Part shown: piece after piece, positions 24,243-33,126 of the stretch
How the letters are laid out: every line of letters begins with the position of its first letter
Position numbering within the stretch: position 1 is the stretch's first letter
Assembly: GCF_014653785.1 (NCBI RefSeq)
Contig: NZ_BNAS01000003.1
Span: 200,117-264,116 of the forward strand
DNA length: 64,000 bases
Source of the DNA: Promicromonospora soli
GTDB taxonomy: Bacteria > Actinomycetota > Actinomycetes > Actinomycetales > Cellulomonadaceae
Direction: 5' to 3'
Notes under the pieces: generated by a model
The model's input: only the letters and a program-made list of their open reading frames with translations
The model's database searches: none
What the model was told of the DNA's origin: nothing
Position numbers and translations under genes: made by a program

Positions 24243-25505
24243 GTGGAGATCAACGAACGGGCCGGGTCAGCTCATGTGGCCCACGTGCTGCTGGTCGCAC
24301 CCGCGTGCGACGGCAACGACGTGGGCGAGTCCTGGCTCGCCTACCAGTGGGCGCACCTGCTGTCGCAGCGGTTTCACGTGACCCTGCTGTCGACCTACAA
24401 GAAGGGCCACGTACCGCCGTCGCAGCAGCTACCAGCGGTCCGGGTCGTGGAGTGGGCGGAGCCCCCGCTGGTGCATCGAGCCGAGCGGCTGAACAGCCTG
24501 CTCCAGCCGGCGTACGCGCCGTTCTACTCGCGGGCCCGGCGCTATGTAAGGAAACGGCTCGCGGCGGGTGACCGGTTCGACGTGGCACACCAGGTGACGC
24601 CCGTTGCGATGCGCTATCCGTCACCCGTCGTCGGCCTCGGCATCCCCCAGGTGGTCGGGCCGGTCGGCGGCAGCCTGGAGTCCCCGCCCGCGTTCGCCCG
24701 GGAGGAGGTCGTCCGGTGGTACCAGCGGCTCCGCAAGCTGGACCGGCTGCGGCTGAAGTACGACCCCCTCCTGCGCGCTACCTTCGAGTCCGCCGACTGC
24801 GTGGTGGGGATCGCCCCGTACGTGCGGGAGGTCCTCGGCGACCTGCGGCTGCGACGGTTCGAGATCCTCCGCGAGGTGGCCCTCCACGCGGTCCGGCCCC
24901 CGATCGACCGCAGCGGCCGCTCCGGCCCCGTGCGCCTGCTGCACGTGGGACGGCTGGTGCGCACCAAGGGCGCCCGCGACGTGATCCGTGCGATGGCCGC
25001 GCTGCGCGACCTGCCGGTGGTGCTCGACGTGGTCGGCGACGGCAACGACCGGCAGGCGTGCGCCGACCTGGTGCGTGAGCTGGGGCTGGCGGACCGGGTG
25101 ACGCTGCACGGAGCGGTGCCGCGCGCCGAGGTGGACCGTTTCTACGAGCGGGCCGACGTCTTCGTCTTCCCGAGCTACCGGGAGCCGGGCGGCGCCGTCG
25201 CGCTCGAGGCGATGGCGCACGGGCTACCGCTCGTCGTGTGCGACCGCGGCGGGCCGGGAGCGAACGTGACCGACGCCTGCGCGGTCCGGCTGCCCGCCGA
25301 GTCGCCGGACCAGCTCGCCCGCGACGTGGCCGCCGCGGTGCGCCGCCTGGTCACCGACCCCGACCTGCGGCTGCGCATGGGTGCTGCGGCCCGCGAGCAC
25401 GCGGCGGCCGCGCACCTGTGGGACACGCGGGTGGACCAGATGGTCGCGCTCTACGAACAGGTCGCCGCGTCGCGGCCGTCGACCGCGGCACGGGCCACCG
25501 GATGA
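24243..25505 (+). CDS. Glycosyltransferase family 4
   Basis: About 420 residues. GT-B features: LLVAPACDGNDVGESW at the N terminus, VGPVGGSLESPPAF, a second Rossmann half opening RLLHVGRLVRTKGARDV, and VFVFPSYREPGGAVALEAMAHGLPLVV with the E-x7-E motif. GTG 24243 is chosen from the leaderless promoter geometry; in-frame GTG codons at 24276 and 24285 are alternatives because no clear ribosome site precedes any of them. Its stop overlaps the beta-helix gene start (ATGA). Diverges from the GNAT-like gene. Confidence 0.8.
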   Translation: MEINERAGSAHVAHVLLVAPACDGNDVGESWLAYQWAHLLSQRFHVTLLSTYKKGHVPPSQQLPAVRVVEWAEPPLVHRAERLNSLLQPAYAPFYSRARRYVRKRLAAGDRFDVAHQVTPVAMRYPSPVVGLGIPQVVGPVGGSLESPPAFAREEVVRWYQRLRKLDRLRLKYDPLLRATFESADCVVGIAPYVREVLGDLRLRRFEILREVALHAVRPPIDRSGRSGPVRLLHVGRLVRTKGARDVIRAMAALRDLPVVLDVVGDGNDRQACADLVRELGLADRVTLHGAVPRAEVDRFYERADVFVFPSYREPGGAVALEAMAHGLPLVVCDRGGPGANVTDACAVRLPAESPDQLARDVAAAVRRLVTDPDLRLRMGAAAREHAAAAHLWDTRVDQMVALYEQVAASRPSTAARATG

Positions 25506-26494
25506 GCGAGGACGACCGGCGTGCCACGATGGGCCGCATCGACACTCCATCCTGGCGGGTGGCGCTCCGGTGGACCGTCGGCGCGCTGGTCGCCGTTCTG
25601 CTCACGACGCTGGGACCGGTGCCTCCGGCCTCGCCTCCTGACGTGCCGGAAGCGCCGGGGGCGTCCGACGGCGGGGACACACCGTCGGCCGTCGGGGACG
25701 GCGTGCCGATCACCTTTCCCACGGCCACGACCGCGGGGCTGCCCGAAGGATGGTCGCCGCGGCGCACCCACACCGGGGACCTGCGGATCAGTGAGGCCGG
25801 GACCGTGGTGCAGGACCTGCGGATCACGGACGGCACCATCTACGTCGAGGCGAAGAACGTGACGCTGCGGCGCGTGCACGCCGTCGGGTCGAACGTGGTG
25901 AACGACGTGGGCGACACCTGCGGGTCGGGCCTGGTGATCGAGGCGTCCCGGTTCGAAGCGGGGTCCGAGCCGACGCGGGACTCCGACCTGTCGGTCATCG
26001 GGAACGGCGGGTTCACCGTGCGCAACGTGGTGATCGACGGTCTCCCGGAGGGGATCCGGGTCGGCGCCAAGAAGTGCGGCGACGTCGTCGTGGAGCGGTC
26101 TTTCATCCGGGTGATCCCGCCGGAGATCTGTCAGGACTGGCACGGTGACGGCATCCAGGGTTACGGCGGCGGGAGCGTGACCGTCAAGCAGACCCGGATC
26201 GTCATGAGCGAGACCACGGACTGCTCCGGGACCGCGCCGTTCTTCTACCCGAGCGGCCAGGGCAACACGTCGCTGAACGTCGACGGGCTCCTGGTCGAGG
26301 GCGGCGGCTACGCGTTCCGCGCGGGTACGCCGGGAACCGTGCGCAACCTGCAGGTGGTGCGCGACAGCTGGGGCTACGGGCCGGTCGACGTCCTGTGCTC
26401 GGCCCTCGGCGACTGGCAGGCGCACGTCGTGACGGTCAGCGACGGCCGGACTGCCCCTGGGGACGCCATCGAGTGTGGCGGCAGCGGGACCTGA
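25502..26494 (+). CDS. Secreted right-handed parallel beta-helix protein
   Basis: 330 residues. Signal anchor/peptide at ~20-45, a short Pro-rich linker, then a domain whose phrasing (LRITDGTIYVEAKNVTLRRV, SVIGNGGFTVRNVVIDGLPEGIRV, VTVKQTRIVMS) repeats like the coils of pectate-lyase-type beta-helices. Two cysteines in GDTCGSG and KKCGD and two more near the C terminus could form disulfides outside the cell. It may bind, trim or modify the exported glycan; no catalytic residues can be assigned. ATG lies in an ATGA overlap with the glycosyltransferase. It converges with 26501, leaving six bases and no terminator. Confidence 0.7.
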   Translation: MSEDDRRATMGRIDTPSWRVALRWTVGALVAVLLTTLGPVPPASPPDVPEAPGASDGGDTPSAVGDGVPITFPTATTAGLPEGWSPRRTHTGDLRISEAGTVVQDLRITDGTIYVEAKNVTLRRVHAVGSNVVNDVGDTCGSGLVIEASRFEAGSEPTRDSDLSVIGNGGFTVRNVVIDGLPEGIRVGAKKCGDVVVERSFIRVIPPEICQDWHGDGIQGYGGGSVTVKQTRIVMSETTDCSGTAPFFYPSGQGNTSLNVDGLLVEGGGYAFRAGTPGTVRNLQVVRDSWGYGPVDVLCSALGDWQAHVVTVSDGRTAPGDAIECGGSGT

Positions 26495-26500
26495 GCTGTC

Positions 26501-27352
26501 TCACACCCGGGAGCTCGTGTCCCGCTCCCACGTGGTGAAGTCGCCCGCGCGCACCGCCGCGCGGGCGCGGGCGCGCCCGGCGAGCACGACGCCGAGAAAG
26601 ACGGGGACCCGCGGTGCCAGGCCCGGCCGCTCTCGCACGACCCGCCAGAGGTCGCCGAGGCTCGTGCGCGCCTCGGCCCCGCGGAGGCCGGCGCGGTCCG
26701 CCTGGACGTTGCCGGTGGTCACGCGCGCACGCCGGCGCACGAGGTCGCGCACGGTGCGTGCCGGGTGCACGACGACGGCGACGTCCTGCACGACGGCGCG
26801 CTCCGCCGGTGCGAACGCCTCGGAGAGCACCAGGTCGTCGGCCATCATCTCCGGCAGCGCACCGACCCGGCGCGCCCCGTCCTCGGACACCGCCAGGGCC
26901 CCGCGCCCGAACAGGCCCGAACGCACTGTGGGCAGCGCCTCCCAGACGTCGTAGTACCAGCGGGCGAGCAGCGTGACTCCCGTACGGGGCATGGTCCGTC
27001 GTGGCGCCGCGACGGCAGCGCTCCCCGGGCCCACCGCGGTCGCGAGCCGGGCCACGCCGTCAGCGGTGATCTCGACGTCGGCGTCCAGGTACACCCGCGG
27101 GAAGGTCCGGGCCACCTGGTCGGCGGCGCGCAGCGCACGCGCCTTGGAGGCCTCGGCCAGGTCGAGCACGGTCACCGGGTACCGTGCGGCCACGCGCGCG
27201 GTCTCGTCCGTGCACCCGTTGCACGCGACCACCGTCTCGAACCGGCCGGGTTCGGCGCACAGCGCGTCCAGGAGGCGGCCGATCGTCCGCTCCTCGTCGT
27301 GGGCGGGAATGATCACGGACGCGACGGGCCACTGGGCCTCAGGGCCACTCAT
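26501..27352 (-). CDS. Glycosyltransferase family 2
   Basis: 283 residues. VASVIIPAHDEERTIGRLLDAL at the N terminus, TVVACNGCTDETARVA, a YLDADVEIT metal-binding site and a PEMMADDLVLSEAF block near 180 are typical of dolichyl-phosphate-mannose-synthase-like GT2 enzymes. Last gene of a three-gene operon (deacetylase, GT2, GT2); the ATG is fixed by an ATGA overlap with the preceding gene. No transmembrane helix is clear, although the region 240-265 is hydrophobic and Arg-flanked. Confidence 0.8.
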   Translation of the reverse strand: MSGPEAQWPVASVIIPAHDEERTIGRLLDALCAEPGRFETVVACNGCTDETARVAARYPVTVLDLAEASKARALRAADQVARTFPRVYLDADVEITADGVARLATAVGPGSAAVAAPRRTMPRTGVTLLARWYYDVWEALPTVRSGLFGRGALAVSEDGARRVGALPEMMADDLVLSEAFAPAERAVVQDVAVVVHPARTVRDLVRRRARVTTGNVQADRAGLRGAEARTSLGDLWRVVRERPGLAPRVPVFLGVVLAGRARARAAVRAGDFTTWERDTSSRV

Positions 27353-28248
27353 CGGGGCAGCACCGTGTCGCTCGCCCCGAGCACGGCCGGACGCACGGCC
27401 GGGCGCACCAGTGCCCGCAGTGTCGGCCACGACGCGCGGTGGCCGAGCAGGCCGCGCCGGAGCTCGACGAGCAGGGTCAGCGCGTAGTACAGCCAGGCGG
27501 CCCCCGTGCCGCGGCGGCGGCGGATCAGGCGCACCCGGTTCAGCATCTTCATGGTGTGCGTCTCGTGGCTCGTGCCGGAACCTTCGCCGATATGCATGCC
27601 GCCGGCCTCCGGTGCGTAGACGGTGACCCAGCCGCGGTCGCGGGCACGGAGAGCGAAGTCGGTCTCCTCGGAGTAGAGGAAGTACGACTCGTCGAATCCG
27701 CCCACGGTGTCGAAGCACTCCCGGTCCACGAGCCAGATCGCGCCGACCGCCCAGTCCACCGGGTGCTCGGTGGCGTAGGCCTGCGGGTCCTCGATCCGCT
27801 CTGAGAGCAGCGGCACACCGGTGAAGCTCAGCCCTCCGGCGCGGGCGAGGGTCGGCGTCCGGCGCAGCGTCGGGGACAGGTTCCCGTCGGCCTCTCGGGT
27901 GCGCGGCGCCACGATGCCGACGCCCGGCCGGCGCAGCACGCGGAGCATCCGGGGCACGGCTTCGGCGTCGAGCTCCACGTCCGGGTTGAGCACGAGGATC
28001 GCGTCCGTCTCCGGTGCGTGCCGCACGGCCCGGTTCATGCCGGCTCCGTAACCGTCGTTCACGCTCTCGACGACCGTGCAGTCGCCCCGCTGACGCAGCA
28101 GCGCAGGGGTACCGTCGGTCGACCCGTTGTCGACGACCACCGTCGTGTACGGCACGTCGCCGAAGGCACGGGGCAGGCTGTCCAGCAGGGCGTCCACGTG
28201 CTGGGCGCTGTTGTACGTCACGACGACCGCGGCGACCTGTGCCCCCAT
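27349..28248 (-). CDS. Glycosyltransferase family 2, rhamnosyltransferase-like
   Basis: 299 residues. AAVVVTYNSAQHVDALLDSL, TVVVDNGSTDGT, ILVLNPDVELD and VGGFDESYFLYSEETDF are the classic blocks of rhamnosyltransferase-type GT2 proteins, as also seen at 1585. It overlaps the deacetylase stop (TGATG) and the following GT2 start (ATGA). Likely adds a (deoxy)hexose to the lipid-linked repeat unit in the cytosol. Confidence 0.85.
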   Translation of the reverse strand: MGAQVAAVVVTYNSAQHVDALLDSLPRAFGDVPYTTVVVDNGSTDGTPALLRQRGDCTVVESVNDGYGAGMNRAVRHAPETDAILVLNPDVELDAEAVPRMLRVLRRPGVGIVAPRTREADGNLSPTLRRTPTLARAGGLSFTGVPLLSERIEDPQAYATEHPVDWAVGAIWLVDRECFDTVGGFDESYFLYSEETDFALRARDRGWVTVYAPEAGGMHIGEGSGTSHETHTMKMLNRVRLIRRRRGTGAAWLYYALTLLVELRRGLLGHRASWPTLRALVRPAVRPAVLGASDTVLPR

Positions 28249-28901
28249 CAGCGGAGCCCCTTGACGAACGTCCGCGCCGAGTCTGCGAGCCGCACGGCGT
28301 AGCGGTCGCCGTGCCGGAGCCAGGCGGCGACGTCGTCCGCCGTGTCGGCGGCACGGATGCTGAACCTCGCTTGGCGCCAGGTGCCGGGCCGGGCCAGCGC
28401 CCGGTCGCTCGTGTAGACCCGGGTGTAGTGCAGTCGGCGCAGCGCGGCCAGGGTCGCGCGGTCGTACCGGCCGAGCGGGCACGCCGCCGAGCGCACGGGC
28501 TCGCCCAGTACCTCCTCGAGCCGACGGCGGGCCACCACGAGCTCCTCGTGCTGCTCCGCCGGGCTCAGCCGGCGCCACACCCGGTGGTGCATCCCGTGCG
28601 ACCCGACACCCATCCGGGCCCGGCGCAGCCGGTGCAGATCGTCGGCCGACAGCGAGCCGGTGTGGCCGAGCCGGCCCGCGATGACGAAGAAGTCGGCCAC
28701 CCGCCCCCGGTCCACCAGCTCCGGCAGCGCCACGTCGACGTCGGATGTGTTGCCGTCGTCGAAGCTGAGCCGCACCTCCGTACGCTCCGCCACCTGGTCG
28801 AGGACGCGACGGAAGGTGTCGATCCCGATCCAGTAGGCAGCCTCCGCGGCAGGGACGCTTTTGGAGGGCGTCCCGATACCGTGAATGCAGATATTGATCA
28901 T
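28248..28901 (-). CDS. Polysaccharide deacetylase (NodB-type)
   Basis: 217 residues. LSFDDGNTSD supplies the catalytic-base and metal aspartates (DD), and GSHGMHH supplies the H-x3-H metal pair; a CPLGRYD segment fits motif 3. There is no signal peptide, so it may act on cytosolic lipid-linked sugars, or export may use another route. The expected reaction is removal of an N- or O-acetyl group from a sugar. ATG 28901 directly follows a predicted -10 element by 6 bases, so the message is likely leaderless. First gene of the 28901-26501 operon. Confidence 0.85.
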   Translation of the reverse strand: MINICIHGIGTPSKSVPAAEAAYWIGIDTFRRVLDQVAERTEVRLSFDDGNTSDVDVALPELVDRGRVADFFVIAGRLGHTGSLSADDLHRLRRARMGVGSHGMHHRVWRRLSPAEQHEELVVARRRLEEVLGEPVRSAACPLGRYDRATLAALRRLHYTRVYTSDRALARPGTWRQARFSIRAADTADDVAAWLRHGDRYAVRLADSARTFVKGLR

Positions 28902-28907
28902 TTGTTC

Positions 28908-28963
28908 ATCGTGAACGACTCGGTGCCGTTACGGAATGCGGAGCCGGGTGAATGTACGGGTGA
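28908..28963 (-). promoter_or_regulatory. Putative leaderless promoter of the deacetylase operon with paired TCACCC boxes
   Basis: Minus strand: TCACCC from 28963 and from 28951, a 12-base direct repeat at -62 and -50 from ATG 28901. CACGAT (28913-28908) is followed by 6 bases and the ATG. Compared with the 24243 promoter the box spacing, box-to-start distance and -10 gap are identical, and the -10 differs at one base. Confidence 0.65.
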
Positions 28964-28985
28964 TCAATGGAGCGCACCGACACGC

Positions 28986-30296
28986 CTATCCCGGTGTGCG
29001 CAGCGCTCCGGTCAGGCCGACCAGCAGGAAGAGCGCGCCCATGGTCATGGGAAACGCGAAGGCGTCGAAGAAGAACAGGCTGACGAACCCGACGGCCACC
29101 GCCGCGATGAGCGCCAGTGCGAGGTCGTGCAACCTGGTATCGGCTCCCGCGCTGCGTGCGCGCAAGCGCATGAGCTCCCGGATCGTTGCCACTGCGAGGC
29201 CGCAGAACAGGAGGGTGCCCACCACCCCGATGGTCACCAGGAGCAGCAGGTACTGGTTGTCGAAGATCCGGTAGGTGGGCAGGAACGTGCCGAGTCCTCG
29301 TCCGAAGAGCGGATCGCGTGCGATGAAATCGCCCGCCAGTGCGAACGACCCGGTCCGGGAGACGACGCTCGGGTCCTCGGCGGCGCCGGTGAACAGTCCG
29401 AGGATCGACGACAGCATCCCGGGGGCGACGACCGCCCCGACGACGGCGCTCACCGCCGTGAGAGCGAGCATGGCGCGGCGGCGCGCTCCCTTCCAGCCGA
29501 TCATCAGGATCACCAGGCCGACGCCCGCTCCGATGTAGGCGGACCGGGAGCCCATGGCTGGCACCAGCGCGAGCGTCGCGGCCGCGGGAGCCCAGCGCAC
29601 CACGGCACGGCGCTCGGTGTGCTCGAAGCCGACGTGCAGCGTCAGTGGCAGCAGCATGGTGACGAGCACGCCGAACTCGATGGGGTGGGCCGCCGTACCC
29701 TGCGGCCGGATGAGCCCGTTGCGCTGCCCGAGCTCGTAGGGCGTGGTGAGGGTCAGTCCAGGGAGGGAGATCCGGTCCACGAACAGCTCGCCGACCGCGA
29801 ACTGCGCGAGCCCCAGCACGGCCAGCGCGCCGCCCGCGAGGGCCAGCCGCCACACGAGCGTGTCGACCCGCTCCGGTGAGGCGATCCCGTCGTGCGCCAG
29901 GAGCAGCGTGCCCGACCACGCCAGCAGCGCCAGGACTGCCACGTCCGCCGGGCTCGCCTCGCCGGCGACCATCGGCTGCGACATCGCGATCACGTACGAG
30001 ACCCCGACGGCGAACAGGAACGCGCCGAGGGCGATCCGGACCGGCCGGGCGCGCGGCGGGGCGGGCTTGGCAGCGGCCACCCGCAGGAGGACCCACACCA
30101 GCAGGCTGCCGAGCCCGAACACCATCGACGGCGCGCCCGCGCTACCGAGGGGCCCGATGACGAGCTTCGACGGTACGGCGAACAGCAGGACCAGGTAGAT
30201 CGACAGCCACGTGACCGCGTCGAAGGGCACGCCGCGCCGGCCCTGCCCCGGCGCGGCATGACGCACGGACGCGGTCGTCCGGGTCTGCGTCACCAC
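28986..30296 (-). CDS. O-antigen polymerase/ligase-like (Wzy-type) membrane protein
   Basis: 436 residues with about twelve hydrophobic segments. The GSRSAYIGAGVGLVILM stretch and the following RTGSFALAGDFIARDPLFGRGLGTF periplasmic-type loop correspond to the Wzy_C/ligase signature region. It should polymerise or transfer lipid-linked units outside the membrane. GTG 30296 (or 30293) is one base past the stop of the chain-length gene, so both are in one operon. An earlier in-frame ATG would add ~80 residues of Pro/Arg/Ser sequence lying antisense within the upstream gene's coding frame and is not credible. Second such protein in the locus after 11228. Confidence 0.8.
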   Translation of the reverse strand: MVTQTRTTASVRHAAPGQGRRGVPFDAVTWLSIYLVLLFAVPSKLVIGPLGSAGAPSMVFGLGSLLVWVLLRVAAAKPAPPRARPVRIALGAFLFAVGVSYVIAMSQPMVAGEASPADVAVLALLAWSGTLLLAHDGIASPERVDTLVWRLALAGGALAVLGLAQFAVGELFVDRISLPGLTLTTPYELGQRNGLIRPQGTAAHPIEFGVLVTMLLPLTLHVGFEHTERRAVVRWAPAAATLALVPAMGSRSAYIGAGVGLVILMIGWKGARRRAMLALTAVSAVVGAVVAPGMLSSILGLFTGAAEDPSVVSRTGSFALAGDFIARDPLFGRGLGTFLPTYRIFDNQYLLLLVTIGVVGTLLFCGLAVATIRELMRLRARSAGADTRLHDLALALIAAVAVGFVSLFFFDAFAFPMTMGALFLLVGLTGALRTPG

Positions 30297-30297
30297 G

Positions 30298-31083
30298 TCA
30301 CCGGGTCTCGGCGCGGGATGCCTTGGCCGGGACGTCGTCCGGGTGCCGCTCGCGGGTGTCTCGGGGCGGGTTGCTCCACTGCGGGGGGACGCTTGGCGGG
30401 AACCGCCCGGCCGGCTCGGAGAGCCGGAGCTCGGCCGGCAGGGGGCCGATGACGGGCGGCCCGGTGACCGGTTCCCGTTTCCTAGTCCTGCGGCTGCGGA
30501 GAATCCCGTCGAGCGCCACGGCGACGACGCCGGTGACAACGAGGCCGGCGCCCACGGCAGCGATGAGCATACGGACCGTGCCGCTGTTGTCCGCCTCGGC
30601 CTCCTCGTCCTTCGCGAGCACGAGCGTCGACACGATGGAGTCCTGCGGCACGTCCACCTCGTCCTGGAGGCGCTGGAGCTCGACGGGGATGGACGCGGTG
30701 AGCAGGTCCAGCGTCTCGAGGGTGCTTTGCGGGCTCGCGTCGGTCACGTCGACGGAGATCACCGGCCCGCGCGTGGACTCCTCGATGGCCACGACGTACT
30801 CGGCGTCGGACGACCCGGAGGTGAACCTGGCTTGGGCGACGTCGCTCTCGTAGTACGCGACCACCACGCGGGCCGGCAGGTCGAGCCCGCTGAGCGCCAG
30901 GAACGGGTTGCCGCCCTCGCCGACGGCCTGCTCGGAGGGCACCAGAAGGACCAGCGCGCGTGCGGTGTACACGGGCGGGGACACGACGGTTGCACCCCAG
31001 GCCAGTGCCGCGGTCGCGAGCAGCCCCATCACTGTCACCAACCACTGGTGGCGCAGGGCTGGCATCACGTCGAGGAATGGCAT
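30298..31083 (-). CDS. Chain-length determinant (Wzz/polysaccharide co-polymerase) protein
   Basis: 261 residues. Transmembrane helices near 17-37 and 185-207 flank an extracytoplasmic region that begins VVSPPVYTARALVLLVPSEQ, the usual Wzz layout. The C-terminal ~55 residues are a Pro/Arg-rich cytosolic tail with no kinase. It probably sets polymer length together with the Wzy-type protein one base downstream. Ribosome site AAAGGG is 7 bases before the ATG. Divergent from a related gene at 31208. Confidence 0.75.
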   Translation of the reverse strand: MPFLDVMPALRHQWLVTVMGLLATAALAWGATVVSPPVYTARALVLLVPSEQAVGEGGNPFLALSGLDLPARVVVAYYESDVAQARFTSGSSDAEYVVAIEESTRGPVISVDVTDASPQSTLETLDLLTASIPVELQRLQDEVDVPQDSIVSTLVLAKDEEAEADNSGTVRMLIAAVGAGLVVTGVVAVALDGILRSRRTRKREPVTGPPVIGPLPAELRLSEPAGRFPPSVPPQWSNPPRDTRERHPDDVPAKASRAETR

Positions 31084-31122
31084 TTGTTCACCCTTTCTGG
31101 GCGTATCACACTGCGCTCGACA

Positions 31123-31183
31123 AAGGTATCGTGCCGAGGGACGGAAAAGGAATGAGTCGTGGAATTTACACGCGAATTCACCC
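31123..31183 (-). promoter_or_regulatory. Putative promoter of the chain-length/polymerase operon with GGGTGA box
   Basis: Minus strand GGGTGA (31183-31178) and a degenerate GTGTAA 12 bases on (31171-31166) stand at about -67 and -55 from a start near 31116, predicted from TACCTT (31128-31123). Read on the plus strand, TCACCC lies only 30 bases before the ATG at 31208, too close for the usual register, so the leftward gene is the more likely target. No separate promoter is evident for 31208. Confidence 0.4.
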
Positions 31184-31207
31184 GCTCTGAGAAATGCCGG
31201 AGATCCG

Positions 31208-31864
31208 ATGACGCTGTGGGACCTGGTCCGCGCGGCGCTGCGGCGCTGGCCCGTCCTGGTGGTGGGTGCCGTGGCGACGCTTCTGGTCGCGTACGCCACC
31301 ACCCTCGACGACGGCGTCTACTGGAGTCGCACGCAGGTGGTGTTCCTCGCACCGACGAGCAACGCCTACCCGAACGCGCTGAAAACCACCTCCGAGGACC
31401 TGATCATCACGGCCGGCGTGGTTGCCAAGGGGGTCGCCGGACCCGGCAAGGTCACCAAGTACGCCTCCCCGGACGCGACGCTCGTCGGCGAGGGCATCCG
31501 CGACGGCTGGTCGATCCGACTGCCGGACACCGGTGGTCAGTGGGCCACCAACTTCGCTCAGCAGATCCTGTACGTCGAGGTCGTGGGCGCGACGGCCGCC
31601 GAGGTCGGAGCGCGGCAGAGGGCGATCATCGAGCAGATCGCGCAGGAGCTGGATCGTCTTCAACGCGACGCCAAGGTGGCGCCCGTCAACGACATCAGCG
31701 TGACGGTCGCCCCGGAGTCGACGGTCGTCCACCAGGTGAAGGGCTCGCGGGCCCGGAGCCTGGGGATGGCCGGCGTGCTCGGCGTCGGTGCCACGTTGGC
31801 TGTCGTGATCATGCTCGAAACGCGCGCACGGCGGCCCCGCACCGCGCCGTCGGCCCCGCGCTGA
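31208..31864 (+). CDS. Wzz-like membrane protein
   Basis: 218 residues. Transmembrane helix near 15-33, an external region with RTQVVFLAPTSNAYPNALKTTSEDLII, and a second helix near 183-203 with a short basic tail. This matches polysaccharide co-polymerase topology, although the sequence is divergent from the protein encoded divergently at 30298. GGAG at 31199-31202 supports the ATG. It is monocistronic and converges with the 42075-31893 operon, leaving 28 bases. It may modulate length or export of the same polymer. Confidence 0.65.
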   Translation: MTLWDLVRAALRRWPVLVVGAVATLLVAYATTLDDGVYWSRTQVVFLAPTSNAYPNALKTTSEDLIITAGVVAKGVAGPGKVTKYASPDATLVGEGIRDGWSIRLPDTGGQWATNFAQQILYVEVVGATAAEVGARQRAIIEQIAQELDRLQRDAKVAPVNDISVTVAPESTVVHQVKGSRARSLGMAGVLGVGATLAVVIMLETRARRPRTAPSAPR

Positions 31865-31892
31865 CGGCCGTTCCGAGCCCGGCGGCGCCGAG

Positions 31893-33110
31893 TCATCCCC
31901 GCGCAGGGCCACGGACCTCGTCCTCCACGATGCGGGCGACCATCTCCTGCGTCGGGCCCCACGACCGGCCGACGACGCCGGCCGCGACCTTGGCGGCGTA
32001 GGCGTCGCGGTCGGGCCGCTCGACGGCGGCGGCGAGCCCGGCGGCGATGCCGGCCGCGGTCGGCTCGGCCCATCCGACGTGCGGGTCGGCCAGGTCCGCC
32101 CGGGCCAACGGCGAGTCGTTGACGACCGGCACGACACCGGCGGCGAGCATCTCCTCCGCCACGAGCGAGATGTTGGTGAACGACATCGCGAGGCCCGCTA
32201 CGACGCGCCCGTACAGGGTGTTGAGCTCTTCCGGCGTCAGGCGCCCGTGGAAGGTCACCGGGAAGGGCAGGTCCGCCGGCCGCGAGCCGTAGACGTGAAT
32301 CTCCTCGTCCGGGTGCGCACGGTGAAAGCGTTCCAGCGCCAGGCGGGCGAGCAGGTAGCCCCGGCGCCCGACGTCCGGCTTGGCGTAGAGGACCACCCCG
32401 GAGCGGGGCGCCTCCGTCTCCGGCAGGTGGTAGGTGTCGGTGTCGCACCCGAACGGGACGACGTCGCTGTCCTGGCCCAGCTCGGACCGGAGGCAGCCGG
32501 CGACCATCTCGCCGAGGGCGATGCGGCGGAACGGGAACCGGTAGGTCATGGCCGCCAGCTCGTACTCCGAGCCGCGCGGGTAGAAGTACGGCTCGTAGTC
32601 CTGCACGAAGTAGAGCCGGTGCGCCGGCTCGACGCTCCGGGAGAGCACGACGTGCGCGGACTCCCACGACGACGCCACCACCGCGTCCACACCGCTGATG
32701 CCGGCGCGCGCGTCCCGGACCTCGGCCCTCACCCCGGGCCAGCCGTGCCGCAGCTCCGCGGTTCGCAGGGCGACGTCCAGCCCGTGCCGGTCGTACAGGA
32801 ACACGACGCAGCGGTGCCCGCGCGCCTCCAGCCCCTCGACCATGCGGAACAGCGTGGTGTGACCGCCCGAGCCGGCCGCGGGAGGGGAGGTCACCCAGCC
32901 CACGACCAACGGCTGGTCCGACGGCGCGGGATCCGGCACCGGGAGCGCCTCCGGGACCGCGCTCGCGACGTCCGCCGGTTCGAGCTGGAAGCTGAGCGAC
33001 CGGGCGTCGGTGGCCCGAAAGGCGCGGGCGGCGACCCGCTGGGCCAGCCCGCTGATCCCCGCACGGCGCAGGCGGCGGATAGTCGCGGCGGTTCTGGTCA
33101 GCCGGTTCAT
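31893..33110 (-). CDS. Glycosyltransferase family 4, WsaF-like rhamnosyltransferase
   Basis: 405 residues. The segments VGWVTSPPAAGSGGHTTLFRM, YFVQDYEPYFYPRGSEY, FGCDTDTYH and the donor-domain region MSFTNISLVAEEMLAAGVVPVV are characteristic of WsaF-type transferases, which add rhamnose in S-layer and surface glycans. Last gene of the nine-gene operon, 16 bases after the GT2 gene, with an AAGGAGA ribosome site before ATG 33110. Confidence 0.8.
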   Translation of the reverse strand: MNRLTRTAATIRRLRRAGISGLAQRVAARAFRATDARSLSFQLEPADVASAVPEALPVPDPAPSDQPLVVGWVTSPPAAGSGGHTTLFRMVEGLEARGHRCVVFLYDRHGLDVALRTAELRHGWPGVRAEVRDARAGISGVDAVVASSWESAHVVLSRSVEPAHRLYFVQDYEPYFYPRGSEYELAAMTYRFPFRRIALGEMVAGCLRSELGQDSDVVPFGCDTDTYHLPETEAPRSGVVLYAKPDVGRRGYLLARLALERFHRAHPDEEIHVYGSRPADLPFPVTFHGRLTPEELNTLYGRVVAGLAMSFTNISLVAEEMLAAGVVPVVNDSPLARADLADPHVGWAEPTAAGIAAGLAAAVERPDRDAYAAKVAAGVVGRSWGPTQEMVARIVEDEVRGPARG

Positions 33111-33126
33111 GTACAGGTCTCCTTGG